Shown: in pieces, positions 15,261 to 22,316 of the stretch
Layout: each line of letters starts with the position of its first letter
Numbering within the stretch: the first letter of the stretch is position 1
Source: Bradyrhizobium sp. RP6
Lineage (GTDB): Bacteria; Pseudomonadota; Alphaproteobacteria; Rhizobiales; Xanthobacteraceae
DNA: 34,678 bases
Assembly (NCBI RefSeq): GCF_003837805.1
Contig: NZ_RQIT01000039.1
Coordinates: 1-34,678, forward strand
Direction of reading: 5' to 3'
The notes under the pieces: generated by a model
Databases searched by the model: none
What the model saw: the letters and a program-made list of their open reading frames with translations, nothing else
What the model was told of the DNA's origin: nothing
Translations under genes and position numbers: made by a program

Positions 15261-17552
15261 ATGACCGCTGCAGCTCCCGAGCCCAAGGCGAATATGGGGC
15301 GGCCCGTGCCGCGCTACGATGCGACCGCAAAGGTCACGGGACGGGCGACTTACGCCTCCGACATGCCGCTGGACAATCCGGCCTATGCGTTCCTGGTCAC
15401 CAGCGCTATCGCCAAGGGCCGCATCGACCGCTTCGATCTCGACGACGCTAGAGGCGTCCGCGGCGTGATAGACATCATCACGCACGAGAACGCCCCGAAG
15501 CTGAAGGAAGCGAAACTGTTCAGCAATGGCGGCTATGCCGGCACCACGATCCAGCCGCTGAAGTCGGCCGAGATCGCGCATGACGGCCAGATCATCGCTG
15601 TGGTCATCGCGGAGAGCTATGAGGCGGCGCGCGAGGCCGCCAGTCGCGTCAAGGTCAGCTATACGGCGACGGCGCCGAGTGCGAGCTTCGAATCGGCGGG
15701 TACTACGACGGCAGCCGCAAAGGGACAGAACGCGCAGTTCAAGGAAGATCCCGTGGTCGGCGACTTCGCCAAGGCCTTCGAGGCGGCCGAGGTCAAGCTC
15801 ACCGCGTCCTACGACACGCCGACACAGCACCACAATCCGATGGAGCTGTTCACGACCAGTTGCGCCTGGATGGGCGACAATCTCGTCGTCTACGAGGGCA
15901 GTCAGTATGTCTATGGCCTGAAGAACGGCGTGGCCGAGCAACTCGGCATCGACGCCGACAAGGTGCGCGTGGTCAATCCCTATGTCGGCGGCGGTTTTGG
16001 TTCGCGCGGCTCGATGACGCCGCGCACAGCCATCATCGCCGGCATTGCCAAACGCCTCAACCGCCCGATCAAGCTGGTCCCGACCCGCGACCAGGGCTTT
16101 ACCATCGCGACGTACCGCGCCGAGACGCGGCACGAGATCAAGCTCGGTGCGAGCCGGGATGGCAAGCTGGTCGCTTTGAGGCATGAGGGGGCTGAAATCT
16201 CCTCGCGGCCCGACGCCTATTGCGTCGGCGGCACCAAGACCACGACGCGACTCTATGCGTGCCCGAACATCGAAAGTCTGGTGTCGATCGTGCGCGCAGA
16301 CCGTAACACGCCGGGTTTCATGCGCTCGCCGCCGGAAGTGCCCTATCTGTTCGCGCTGGAAAGCGCGATGGACGAACTCGCCGTGAAGCTCAACATGGAT
16401 CCGGTCGAACTTCGTCGCATCAACGACACCACTACCGAACCCATTGGCGGCAAGCCCTACACGTCGCGGTCGCTGATGGCGTGCTTCGACGAAGCCGCCA
16501 AGGCGTTCGGCTGGTCGCAGCGGTCGCCGCAGGCAAGATCGATGTCCGACGGGGATTGGTTGCTCGGCTACGGCTGTGCCGCCACCTGCTATCCGACGCA
16601 GATGGCGCCGTCAGCCGCCCGCGTTCGCCTCCAGCGCGATGGCCGCACCCGTGTCGAGGTCGCCGGTCACGAGATCGGCACCGGTGCTTATACAGTCATC
16701 GCCCAGACTGCGGCCGAGCGGCTCGGCGTGCCGCTCGAGAAGGTCGCGGTCTTCCTGGGCGACAGCGACTTGCCGCCCGCGCCGGTTGCCGGCGGCTCGA
16801 ACTCGACAGCCAGCACCTGCTCCGTGGTGATGATGGTGTGCGATCAGATTCGGCAGCGCCTGTTCAAGGCGGTGATGCCGAGCGACAGCATCGCCGACAA
16901 GGCCAAGGAGACTGTCGGCATCAGCCCGGCACCGTCGACCCGGGCGGCGAAGGGCGACCGTCCGCTCGACATCGAGAAGGCGTTCGATGCGCTCGGTGTC
17001 GGCGTGGTCGAGGAATATGGCGAGTGGAAGCCGGAGGGCGCACCGCTCGACTCCTTCAGGGCCTTGCATGCCGGGCAGCCTCGGTTCGTCGGCGGTCACC
17101 AAATGAAGGACAAGATCGCCTATGCCTTCGGCGCCGAGTTCGTCGAGGTCCGCGTCAACCGCTTCACGCACGAAATCCGTTGCCCCCGGCTTGTCGGCGC
17201 ATTTGCGGCAGGCAGGATCATAAATCCACGCACCGCCCGCAGCCAACTGATGGGCGGACTGATCTGGGGCATGTCTTCGGCGTTGCTGGAAGCCACCGAG
17301 GTCGACGAGCGCAATGCGCGGTACGTCAACGACAATCTTGCCGACTACCTCGTGCCCGTGAATGCCGATGTGCCCGGCGTCGAGGTCATCATGCTCTCCG
17401 AGCAGGACGATCACATCAACCCGGTGGGCGCAAAGGGGCTCGGCGAGCTTGCCAATGTCGGCACCAATGCCGCGATCTGCAACGCGATCTATCACGCCAC
17501 CGGCCAGCGTATCCGCAGCTTGCCGGTACGTCTGGAAAATATCGAGGTCTAA
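15261..17552 (+). CDS. paoC: Aldehyde oxidoreductase molybdopterin-binding subunit (PaoC type)
   Basis: A 763-residue catalytic subunit. The small aldehyde oxidase/xanthine dehydrogenase a/b hammerhead domain is at about 10-140 (RYDATAKVTGRATYASDM), and the molybdenum cofactor-binding domain follows, with NPYVGGGFGSRG, MRSPPEVPYLFALESAMDE and GHEIGTGAYTVIAQ. The catalytic Glu is E729 in GAKGLGEL, near the C-terminus. The complex would oxidise aldehydes to acids in the periplasm. No cofactor-insertion chaperone (PaoD/XdhC) is encoded next to it, so one must act from elsewhere in the genome. The ATG at 15261 directly follows the previous gene; a longer upstream reading in the same frame is an artefact. 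Confidence 0.94.
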   Translation: MTAAAPEPKANMGRPVPRYDATAKVTGRATYASDMPLDNPAYAFLVTSAIAKGRIDRFDLDDARGVRGVIDIITHENAPKLKEAKLFSNGGYAGTTIQPLKSAEIAHDGQIIAVVIAESYEAAREAASRVKVSYTATAPSASFESAGTTTAAAKGQNAQFKEDPVVGDFAKAFEAAEVKLTASYDTPTQHHNPMELFTTSCAWMGDNLVVYEGSQYVYGLKNGVAEQLGIDADKVRVVNPYVGGGFGSRGSMTPRTAIIAGIAKRLNRPIKLVPTRDQGFTIATYRAETRHEIKLGASRDGKLVALRHEGAEISSRPDAYCVGGTKTTTRLYACPNIESLVSIVRADRNTPGFMRSPPEVPYLFALESAMDELAVKLNMDPVELRRINDTTTEPIGGKPYTSRSLMACFDEAAKAFGWSQRSPQARSMSDGDWLLGYGCAATCYPTQMAPSAARVRLQRDGRTRVEVAGHEIGTGAYTVIAQTAAERLGVPLEKVAVFLGDSDLPPAPVAGGSNSTASTCSVVMMVCDQIRQRLFKAVMPSDSIADKAKETVGISPAPSTRAAKGDRPLDIEKAFDALGVGVVEEYGEWKPEGAPLDSFRALHAGQPRFVGGHQMKDKIAYAFGAEFVEVRVNRFTHEIRCPRLVGAFAAGRIINPRTARSQLMGGLIWGMSSALLEATEVDERNARYVNDNLADYLVPVNADVPGVEVIMLSEQDDHINPVGAKGLGELANVGTNAAICNAIYHATGQRIRSLPVRLENIEV

Positions 17553-17614
17553 AGGGGTGGAAACGGCGACGGCGTTGGGTTAGACACCCTCCCGCCTCTA
17601 ATGGAAGGTGCCCT

Positions 17615-18079
17615 ATGCAGCGTTTTCAGCGCGTGCTCCTCGCCCTAATCTCGGCACTCGCGATCACCATGATTGGTGGCGCGTCCGATTTCGCTTCCAC
17701 CACGGCCTCGGCCCAGACCGCAGGAAAGACCATGACCACAGCTTCAGGCTTGCAGATCATCGACTCTACCGTCGGCACCGGTGCCTCGCCGCAGCCCGGT
17801 CAGATTTGCGTGATGCACTATACCGGCTGGCTCTATGAGAACGGCCAGAAGGGCAAGAAATTCGACAGCTCCGTCGATCGCAAGGAGCCGTTCGAATTCC
17901 CGATCGGCAAGGGCCGCGTCATCGCCGGCTGGGACGAGGGTGTTGCCTCGATGAAGGTCGGCGGCAAGCGCACGCTGATCATCCCGCCGCAGCTCGGCTA
18001 TGGCGCGCGCGGCGCCGGCGGCGTGATCCCGCCGAACGCGACTCTGATGTTCGACGTGGAATTGCTCGCGGTGAAGTGA
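17615..18079 (+). CDS. Exported FKBP-type peptidyl-prolyl cis-trans isomerase
   Basis: A 154-residue protein with an N-terminal signal peptide (hydrophobic core about 7-22, cleavage likely after the ASAQ around residue 35) and one FKBP domain. The domain shows the full active-site set: VMHYTGWLYENG, KFDSS, PFEFPIGKGRVIAGWDEGV, IIPPQLGYGARGAGGVIPPNATLMFDVELL. It should speed folding of periplasmic proteins at proline bonds. The start is supported by GGAAGG before the ATG. It follows the aldehyde oxidoreductase operon by 62 bases and might share its transcript. A strong terminator at 18202-18229 ends the unit. Confidence 0.95.
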   Translation: MQRFQRVLLALISALAITMIGGASDFASTTASAQTAGKTMTTASGLQIIDSTVGTGASPQPGQICVMHYTGWLYENGQKGKKFDSSVDRKEPFEFPIGKGRVIAGWDEGVASMKVGGKRTLIIPPQLGYGARGAGGVIPPNATLMFDVELLAVK

Positions 18080-18089
18080 CGGCGTAGCC

Positions 18090-18191
18090 GTCATTCCGGA
18101 GGCGATGCGCAGCATCGAATCCGGAAGCTCGAGATTCTCAGGTGCGCAATCGCGCACCATGGTTCGGCTCTGCGCGCCGCCCCGGAATGAC
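18090..18191. repeat. Dispersed palindromic repeat (GTCATTCCGG type)
   Basis: The element begins with GTCATTCCGG and ends with CCGGAATGAC, its inverted form. Inside are nested hairpins: GATGC-GCA-GCATC at about 18104-18116 and GGTGCGC-AATC-GCGCACC at about 18141-18158. A related but different copy closes the window at 34549-34652. It lies between the FKBP gene and the terminator. Confidence 0.75.
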
Positions 18192-18201
18192 TGCATAAAT
18201 A

Positions 18202-18229
18202 AAAAGACCGGCCTTTCGGCCGGTCTTTT
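18202..18229. terminator. Bidirectional intrinsic terminator
   Basis: Perfect 12-base arms (AAAAGACCGGCC and its complement) flank a four-base TTTC loop, with an A-run on the left and a T-run on the right. This is a textbook rho-independent terminator working in both directions, between the plus-strand FKBP gene and the minus-strand CsbD-like gene. Confidence 0.93.
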
Positions 18230-18249
18230 CGCCTTCAGCTCTAGCGGCG

Positions 18250-18468
18250 TCACTCGGCTGCGCGCTTTGCGGCAGCAGCAGCGCGATCCATCGCATCTTT
18301 CGCGGCGTCCTTGGCGTCGCCCATGGCTTGCTGGCCTTTGCCCTTCACCTCCTGCACCGCGCCTTCGCCCTTCATGCGATCGGAGCCGGTGGCTTCGCCG
18401 ATGCCCTGCTTGGCCTTGCCGATTGCCTCGTTGGCGTTGCCCTTGATCTTGTCGGTCGTGCTACCCAT
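18250..18468 (-). CDS. CsbD-family stress protein
   Basis: A 72-residue, highly charged protein with the CsbD pattern: an N-terminal DKIKGNANEAIGKAKQGIGEATG, then RMKGEGAVQEVKGKGQQAMGDAKDA, a lysine/alanine-rich amphipathic repeat. CsbD-like proteins are abundant in bacterial stress responses, although their molecular role is unknown. The ATG at 18468 follows AAGGAG at seven-base spacing. An EcfG-type promoter 32-56 bases upstream supports general stress control. Confidence 0.93.
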   Translation of the reverse strand: MGSTTDKIKGNANEAIGKAKQGIGEATGSDRMKGEGAVQEVKGKGQQAMGDAKDAAKDAMDRAAAAAKRAAE

Positions 18469-18499
18469 GAAACACTCCTTCCATTTTGCTCGGTGAGAC

Positions 18500-18524
18500 A
18501 ACGTCCGGCAGCTACCAGTGTTCC
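18500..18524 (-). promoter_or_regulatory. EcfG (ECF15)-type stress promoter of the csbD-like gene
   Basis: Read on the minus strand, GGAAC (18520-18524) and CGTT (18500-18503) are separated by exactly 16 bases, the perfect consensus arrangement. The predicted transcript start is about 20-25 bases before the ATG at 18468, so the leader would carry little more than the ribosome site. Confidence 0.75.
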
Positions 18525-18596
18525 GATTTTGGTATGGCTTGCGGCTGCGGCTTTGGGGTATTTTGCCGCGTACGGAACCAACAGAAAGCAAGTCCC

Positions 18597-19106
18597 ATGA
18601 CCGGCCATGACCACTCGCATTCCCACCATGACCACGATCATGATCGCTGGAAACATGACGGCGTGCGCGTCATTCCGGGTAACCAGCTCGACAGGAACGT
18701 ACCCTCGACGGCCGGTATGGACCGCGCTGCCGCCATCAATTTCGCACGTGTCGGCGCACAGAAATTGTGGGCGGGCACGGTCAGCATCAAGCCGGATGCC
18801 AAGACCGGCGCACATCATCACGGCCATCTCGAAAGCGTCATCTATGTGGTGAAGGGGAAGGCGCGGATGCGCTGGGGCGAGAGCCTGCAGTTTACCGCGG
18901 AGGCCGGCCCGGGCGACTTCATTTTCGTTCCGCCCTATGTGCCGCACCAGGAGATCAACGCCAGCCCGGACGAGGTGCTGGAATGTGTGCTGGTGCGCAG
19001 CGACGGCGAGGCGGTGGCGATCAACCTCGACATCGAGCCGGTGGAGAAGCCCGAGACCGTGCTGTGGATCGACCCGGTGCACCGCGATCCCAACGAGAAG
19101 AAGTAG
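18597..19106 (+). CDS. Cupin-domain protein with His-rich N-terminus
   Basis: A 169-residue protein with a single cupin barrel: KPDAKTGAHHHGHLESVIYVVKGKARMRWGE holds the first metal-binding motif (His residues and a Glu) and FIFVPPYVPHQEIN the second. The N-terminal tail has eight His among the first 20 residues (H4, 6, 8, 10, 11, 13, 15, 20), which suggests metal loading or sensing. Cupins of this kind include small dioxygenases and isomerases; the reaction cannot be read. The ATG at 18597 has no good ribosome site nearby. The gene is divergent from the CsbD-like gene and 130 bases before a VOC protein on the same strand. Confidence 0.88.
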   Translation: MTGHDHSHSHHDHDHDRWKHDGVRVIPGNQLDRNVPSTAGMDRAAAINFARVGAQKLWAGTVSIKPDAKTGAHHHGHLESVIYVVKGKARMRWGESLQFTAEAGPGDFIFVPPYVPHQEINASPDEVLECVLVRSDGEAVAINLDIEPVEKPETVLWIDPVHRDPNEKK

Positions 19107-19236
19107 GGCCGTTCGGAGCGCGGGGTTCGGTGCGACAGAACCCCGCAGATCGGGTCCGAAAAATGAGTCGGAAGCGGTGTCGGATGGCGGCCTGGCCGAC
19201 CGTCCTTGGGCAGAACCCCACCCGAGGAGCTTCCCG

Positions 19237-19665
19237 ATGCCCAAGATGATCTTCGTCAACCTGCCGGTGACCGACCTCAATCGCGCGACCGCCTTCTATG
19301 AGGCGGTCGGTGCGGTCAAGAACCCGCAGTTCAGCGACGAGACAGCGAGCTGCATGGTCTTTTCCGAGACCATTTTCGCCATGCTGCTGACCCACAACAA
19401 ATTCCGCCAGTTCACGCCGAAGCCGATCGCGGATGCCAGGACCTCGAACCAGGTGCTGTTCTGCCTCTCCGCGGACAGTCGCAGCGAAGTCGACGATATC
19501 GTCGCCAAGGCCCCGGCGGCAGGCGGAGTGGCCGATCCCAGCCCGAAGGACGAATACAGCTTCATGTACGGCCGCAGCTTCGAGGATCCCGATGGCCATA
19601 TGTGGGGTGTGAACTGGATGGACCTCGGGGCCGCCCCTCTGCAGCCCGAGATGGCAAACGCCTGA
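19237..19665 (+). CDS. VOC (glyoxalase/bleomycin resistance) superfamily protein
   Basis: A 142-residue protein built of two paired beta-alpha-beta-beta-beta modules. It opens with MIFVNLPVTDLNRATAFYEAVGAVKNPQF and closes with FEDPDGHMWGVNWMD, the usual ends of VOC proteins. The family covers glyoxalases, dioxygenases and antibiotic-binding proteins, so no substrate can be assigned. A good GAGGAG ribosome site precedes the ATG. A second member of the superfamily starts 35 bases downstream. Confidence 0.9.
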   Translation: MPKMIFVNLPVTDLNRATAFYEAVGAVKNPQFSDETASCMVFSETIFAMLLTHNKFRQFTPKPIADARTSNQVLFCLSADSRSEVDDIVAKAPAAGGVADPSPKDEYSFMYGRSFEDPDGHMWGVNWMDLGAAPLQPEMANA

Positions 19666-19700
19666 TCCGAACCCGGAAGATCTGAAGAGGAGCATTCACG

Positions 19701-20189
19701 ATGTCCAAGCTCGTGCCCTGCATGTGGTTCAACGGCGATGCCGAGGACGCCGCAAAATTCTATGTGTCGCTCGTTCCGAATTCGGCGATCACGCACGTCC
19801 AGCGCAACGTTTCGGACGGCCCTTCCGGCAAGGAAGGCTCCGTGCTCGTCGTCGAGTTCACGATGGCCGGACAGCCGCTGGTCACGCTCAACGGCGGGAT
19901 GAAGATGGAATACACCCACGCGATCTCGCTGATGATCCATTGCGACGACCAGGCGCAGGTCGACAGCGTCTGGAACGCGTTCCTCGCCCACGGCGGCAAG
20001 GAAGAGCAGTGCGGCTGGCTCAGGGATCGCTGGGGCGTGGCCTGGCAGGTGGTGCCGAAAGTGATGTTCGAGTTCCTGTCGAGCCCGGACAAGGCAGCGG
20101 CCGCGCGCGCGATGCAGGCCATGATGAAGATGGTGAAGCTGGACGTCGACGTGTTGCGTCGTGCGTTCGATGGCAAGTCGGCGACGTGA
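19701..20189 (+). CDS. VOC-superfamily protein of the PhnB-like (3-dmu-9_3-mt) type
   Basis: A 162-residue protein with the PhnB-like pattern: LVPCMWFNGDAEDAAKFYVSLVPNSAI, EFTMAGQPLVTLNGG, AISLMIHCDDQAQVDSVWNAF, then CGWLRDRWGVAWQVVPKV. The C-terminus adds helices (AMQAMMKMVKLDVDVLRRAF). These proteins are often labelled 3-demethylubiquinone methyltransferase in old annotation, which is not supported; true function is unknown. AGAGGAG lies upstream of the ATG. It is probably cotranscribed with the preceding VOC gene. Confidence 0.9.
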   Translation: MSKLVPCMWFNGDAEDAAKFYVSLVPNSAITHVQRNVSDGPSGKEGSVLVVEFTMAGQPLVTLNGGMKMEYTHAISLMIHCDDQAQVDSVWNAFLAHGGKEEQCGWLRDRWGVAWQVVPKVMFEFLSSPDKAAAARAMQAMMKMVKLDVDVLRRAFDGKSAT

Positions 20190-20190
20190 G

Positions 20191-20211
20191 GCGGGACGGA
20201 GTTCCGCCCGC
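20191..20211 (+). terminator. Weak hairpin after the PhnB-like gene
   Basis: GCGGG and CGGA pair with TCCG and CCCGC across a one-base loop region, with one bulged A. It starts just after the stop codon. No T-run follows, so it is at best a weak terminator. Confidence 0.35.
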
Positions 20212-20220
20212 ACGCACTCG

Positions 20221-20322
20221 GTCATCGCCGGCCTTGACCGCGCGATCCAGTAGTCCGAGACGGCTATGATGAAACCGATAGGCCGCGGTGTACTGGATTT
20301 CCCGCCTGCGCGGGGAATGACA
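20221..20322. repeat. Dispersed palindromic repeat (ATCCAGTA/TACTGGAT type)
   Basis: The left half (GTCATCGCCGGCCTTGACCG, then GATCCAGTA) mirrors the right half (TACTGGATTTCCCGCCTG and GGGGAATGAC). Elements beginning GTCAT-GCC and ending GGGATGAC are frequent in rhizobial intergenic DNA. Here it separates the convergent VOC and outer-membrane barrel genes. Confidence 0.7.
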
Positions 20323-20336
20323 GCCGTGCTGTTGCG

Positions 20337-21488
20337 CTAATAATTGATCCGCAGCCCGACGCCGCCGTGGATCGTGTTGCCGACCGGCTGCGGGCCAAGC
20401 GTGCCGTTGGCGAAGAGGTCCACGATCCAGCCCTTCTGCACGCGGAAGCCGAGGCGGCCGCCATATTCGAACCAGCCCTGGTTGCCCATGGTCGGCACCA
20501 CCACGCCGTTGCCGGTCACGGTGGCGACGATGCCGCTGTGGCTCGCAAACGACTGCACCCAGCCGCCATTGATGTTTGTCTCGATGTTGCTGCCGAAGAG
20601 ATGCGTCCACTGGCCGCCGATCTTGACGAGGCTCGTGCGGTCGGTGCCATCAGCGATGGTGGCGTCGAATGGATTGAACGCCACCGTACGGTCGCTATAG
20701 CCGGAGACACGCTGCCAGAGCTGCCACACCTCGATCGAGGCTGCGACCTCGTCGCGTGGCGAGAGGCGGCTTATCCAGCCGGCGCGACCGTAGACGGCGT
20801 AGTTCGAGGCGTTGGTCGAGCTGGTCACGCTCACCGGGCCGAGACTGGTATCATAGCTGCGCGTGTAGCGCGCCTTCTCCCATGGCGTCAGGATCGTGCC
20901 GACGTCGAAGAACGGCCGCGACGAGCCCCAATCGGTAAAGTCATAGCGCAACGCGAAAGCGCCGATCGGTGCGCTGGTGATCTCGTAGCCACGCCCGTCG
21001 TAGTGCGTGTAGGCGATGCCGGCTAGCAGCGACAGATTGTTGGTCAGCGCCTTGCGGCCGTGGATGCCGGCCGAGAACGAGCCGGCCGAGCCGAATGCGC
21101 TGATGCAGTCGCCGCAATTGATCTGCTCGTTGACGCCGAGCAGCACCGTGCCGAGCACCCGGTTGGTGATCATCTGGTTGAAGCGCTGGTTGGCGAGGCC
21201 GCCGATCGAATTCCCGCTGGAAGCCCCGCCGGTCGGTGTCGGGCTCGGCGACGGATATGGGCTGGGGGAAGGATACGGGCTCGGCGATGGTGAGGGCGCA
21301 GGAGTCGGGGAGGGCGTTGGCGAGGGCGAGTAGGTCGGCGACGGATAAGGCGTCGGCTCGCCGCACTCGGACCCGCACTCCGACGCCTGCGCAGCCGCCG
21401 GGCGGGTCCCCCACGCGACAAGCGCAAACGCGGCCAATGCGGTCAGCACGCCGATGAGGATGAGGCGCTGGAAGCGGTATTTCGTCAT
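20337..21488 (-). CDS. Outer-membrane beta-barrel protein with Pro-Ser/Thr linker
   Basis: A 383-residue exported protein in three parts. Residues 1-35 are a Sec signal peptide ending RPAAAQA. Residues 45-86 form a linker in which almost every second residue is Pro, with 17 Ser/Thr. From about 100 to the end is a beta-barrel of alternating strands with many Gly and aromatic residues, closing in GGVGLRINY; the final Tyr fits the outer-membrane insertion signal. Two Cys pairs (CGSEC at 38-42 and CGDC) may form disulfides. The barrel resembles the translocator of autotransporters, but no passenger precedes it. The ATG lies two bases after the FecR-domain gene stop, so the genes are translationally coupled. 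A Pro-rich spacer could cross the peptidoglycan. Confidence 0.85.
   Translation of the reverse strand: MTKYRFQRLILIGVLTALAAFALVAWGTRPAAAQASECGSECGEPTPYPSPTYSPSPTPSPTPAPSPSPSPYPSPSPYPSPSPTPTGGASSGNSIGGLANQRFNQMITNRVLGTVLLGVNEQINCGDCISAFGSAGSFSAGIHGRKALTNNLSLLAGIAYTHYDGRGYEITSAPIGAFALRYDFTDWGSSRPFFDVGTILTPWEKARYTRSYDTSLGPVSVTSSTNASNYAVYGRAGWISRLSPRDEVAASIEVWQLWQRVSGYSDRTVAFNPFDATIADGTDRTSLVKIGGQWTHLFGSNIETNINGGWVQSFASHSGIVATVTGNGVVVPTMGNQGWFEYGGRLGFRVQKGWIVDLFANGTLGPQPVGNTIHGGVGLRINY
21231..21356 (-). repeat. Coding repeat for the Pro-Ser/Thr linker
   Basis: Forty-two codons encode 20 Pro, 17 Ser/Thr, 4 Tyr and 1 Ala with nearly strict alternation of Pro. The DNA is a degenerate tandem repeat of six- and twelve-base units, so its length may vary between strains by slippage. 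Confidence 0.9.
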
Positions 21489-21490
21489 CG

Positions 21491-22192
21491 TCAGCGCCCG
21501 CACAGCATGCCGTCGTCCTGGACGGTTGGCGTGATGGTCGGCGAGGCGCCGGCATACTGGTTGACCGCGCAAAGTCCGGCACTCGCGGCGCAGTTGGCCG
21601 CAAAGGTCCAGGGCGGCGTGTTGGCCTTGGTGATGCCGACCTTGCCGGCGGTCGAGGTGATGATCGCGGTGTCGCTTGGCTGGGTGAGCTGCACGCACTG
21701 GGAGCTCTTGGTGCAGACGCTGGCCGCACCGTCCTGAAGCACGACCACGGAGCGCCCGCGTTGCGAGAGAATGTCGAGCGTGGTGCCGCGCACACCGATG
21801 GTCGCAAGCGGCGTCGTGATCTTGTAAGCGGCCTTGTCGGAGCGCCCGGTGACGAAGCGGAAGGCGCCGGTGGTCATGCGGATCGCGACGTCGCGATAGC
21901 TGCGCTCGTCGTTGAAGACGGTGCGGTCGAGCTTCAGCGTGGCGCTCGGGCCGAGCGACAGATTGGTGCTGTCGGCCATCACGAAACGCGCCGCGCTGTC
22001 GGCGCCGGTGCGCACGGTCTCGTCGCGCAGCATGCTGTCGCCGACATTGATCGGCGTCGTGGTCGCGGCCACGCGCACCACTTCGTTCTGGATCACGACA
22101 GCTTCGCCGACCCGCGTCTGCGCCTGCGCGCAAGAGCCTGCGCACAATGCGGCCGTCGACAGAATGGGGAAAAGCCAAAAACGCAAATTCAT
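21491..22192 (-). CDS. Exported FecR-domain protein
   Basis: A 233-residue protein with a Sec signal peptide (hydrophobic core about 5-20, AQA cleavage near 25). A FecR-type beta-helical domain follows: VGEAVVIQNEVVR, VGDSMLRDETVRTGADSAARFVM, TTGAFRFVTG and the hallmark TPLATIGVRGTTLDIL. In FecR itself this domain signals in the periplasm, but stand-alone exported FecR-domain proteins are also common and poorly understood. No membrane anchor or anti-sigma helix is present, so this is not a TonB-linked anti-sigma factor. The C-terminal third is unlike FecR and holds five Cys (including the NCAASAGLC and LCGR ends), hinting at disulfides. It is coupled to the barrel gene. Confidence 0.88.
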   Translation of the reverse strand: MNLRFWLFPILSTAALCAGSCAQAQTRVGEAVVIQNEVVRVAATTTPINVGDSMLRDETVRTGADSAARFVMADSTNLSLGPSATLKLDRTVFNDERSYRDVAIRMTTGAFRFVTGRSDKAAYKITTPLATIGVRGTTLDILSQRGRSVVVLQDGAASVCTKSSQCVQLTQPSDTAIITSTAGKVGITKANTPPWTFAANCAASAGLCAVNQYAGASPTITPTVQDDGMLCGR

Positions 22193-22316
22193 TTCGCAAC
22201 CGATCGATGTGTCCCTTGATCGTACCGGATCGCGCTCGCTTGCGATGTGGCGTAATTATCACAAGCGGCGCGGGACGTGCGCTATGCTTAGTGACAGTTG
22301 CGGCAGAATGCGTTCA

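Noticed and set aside
19701..20189. 3-demethylubiquinone-9 methyltransferase function for the PhnB-like protein
   Set aside because: The old domain name is misleading; there is no methyltransferase fold or SAM motif in the sequence.
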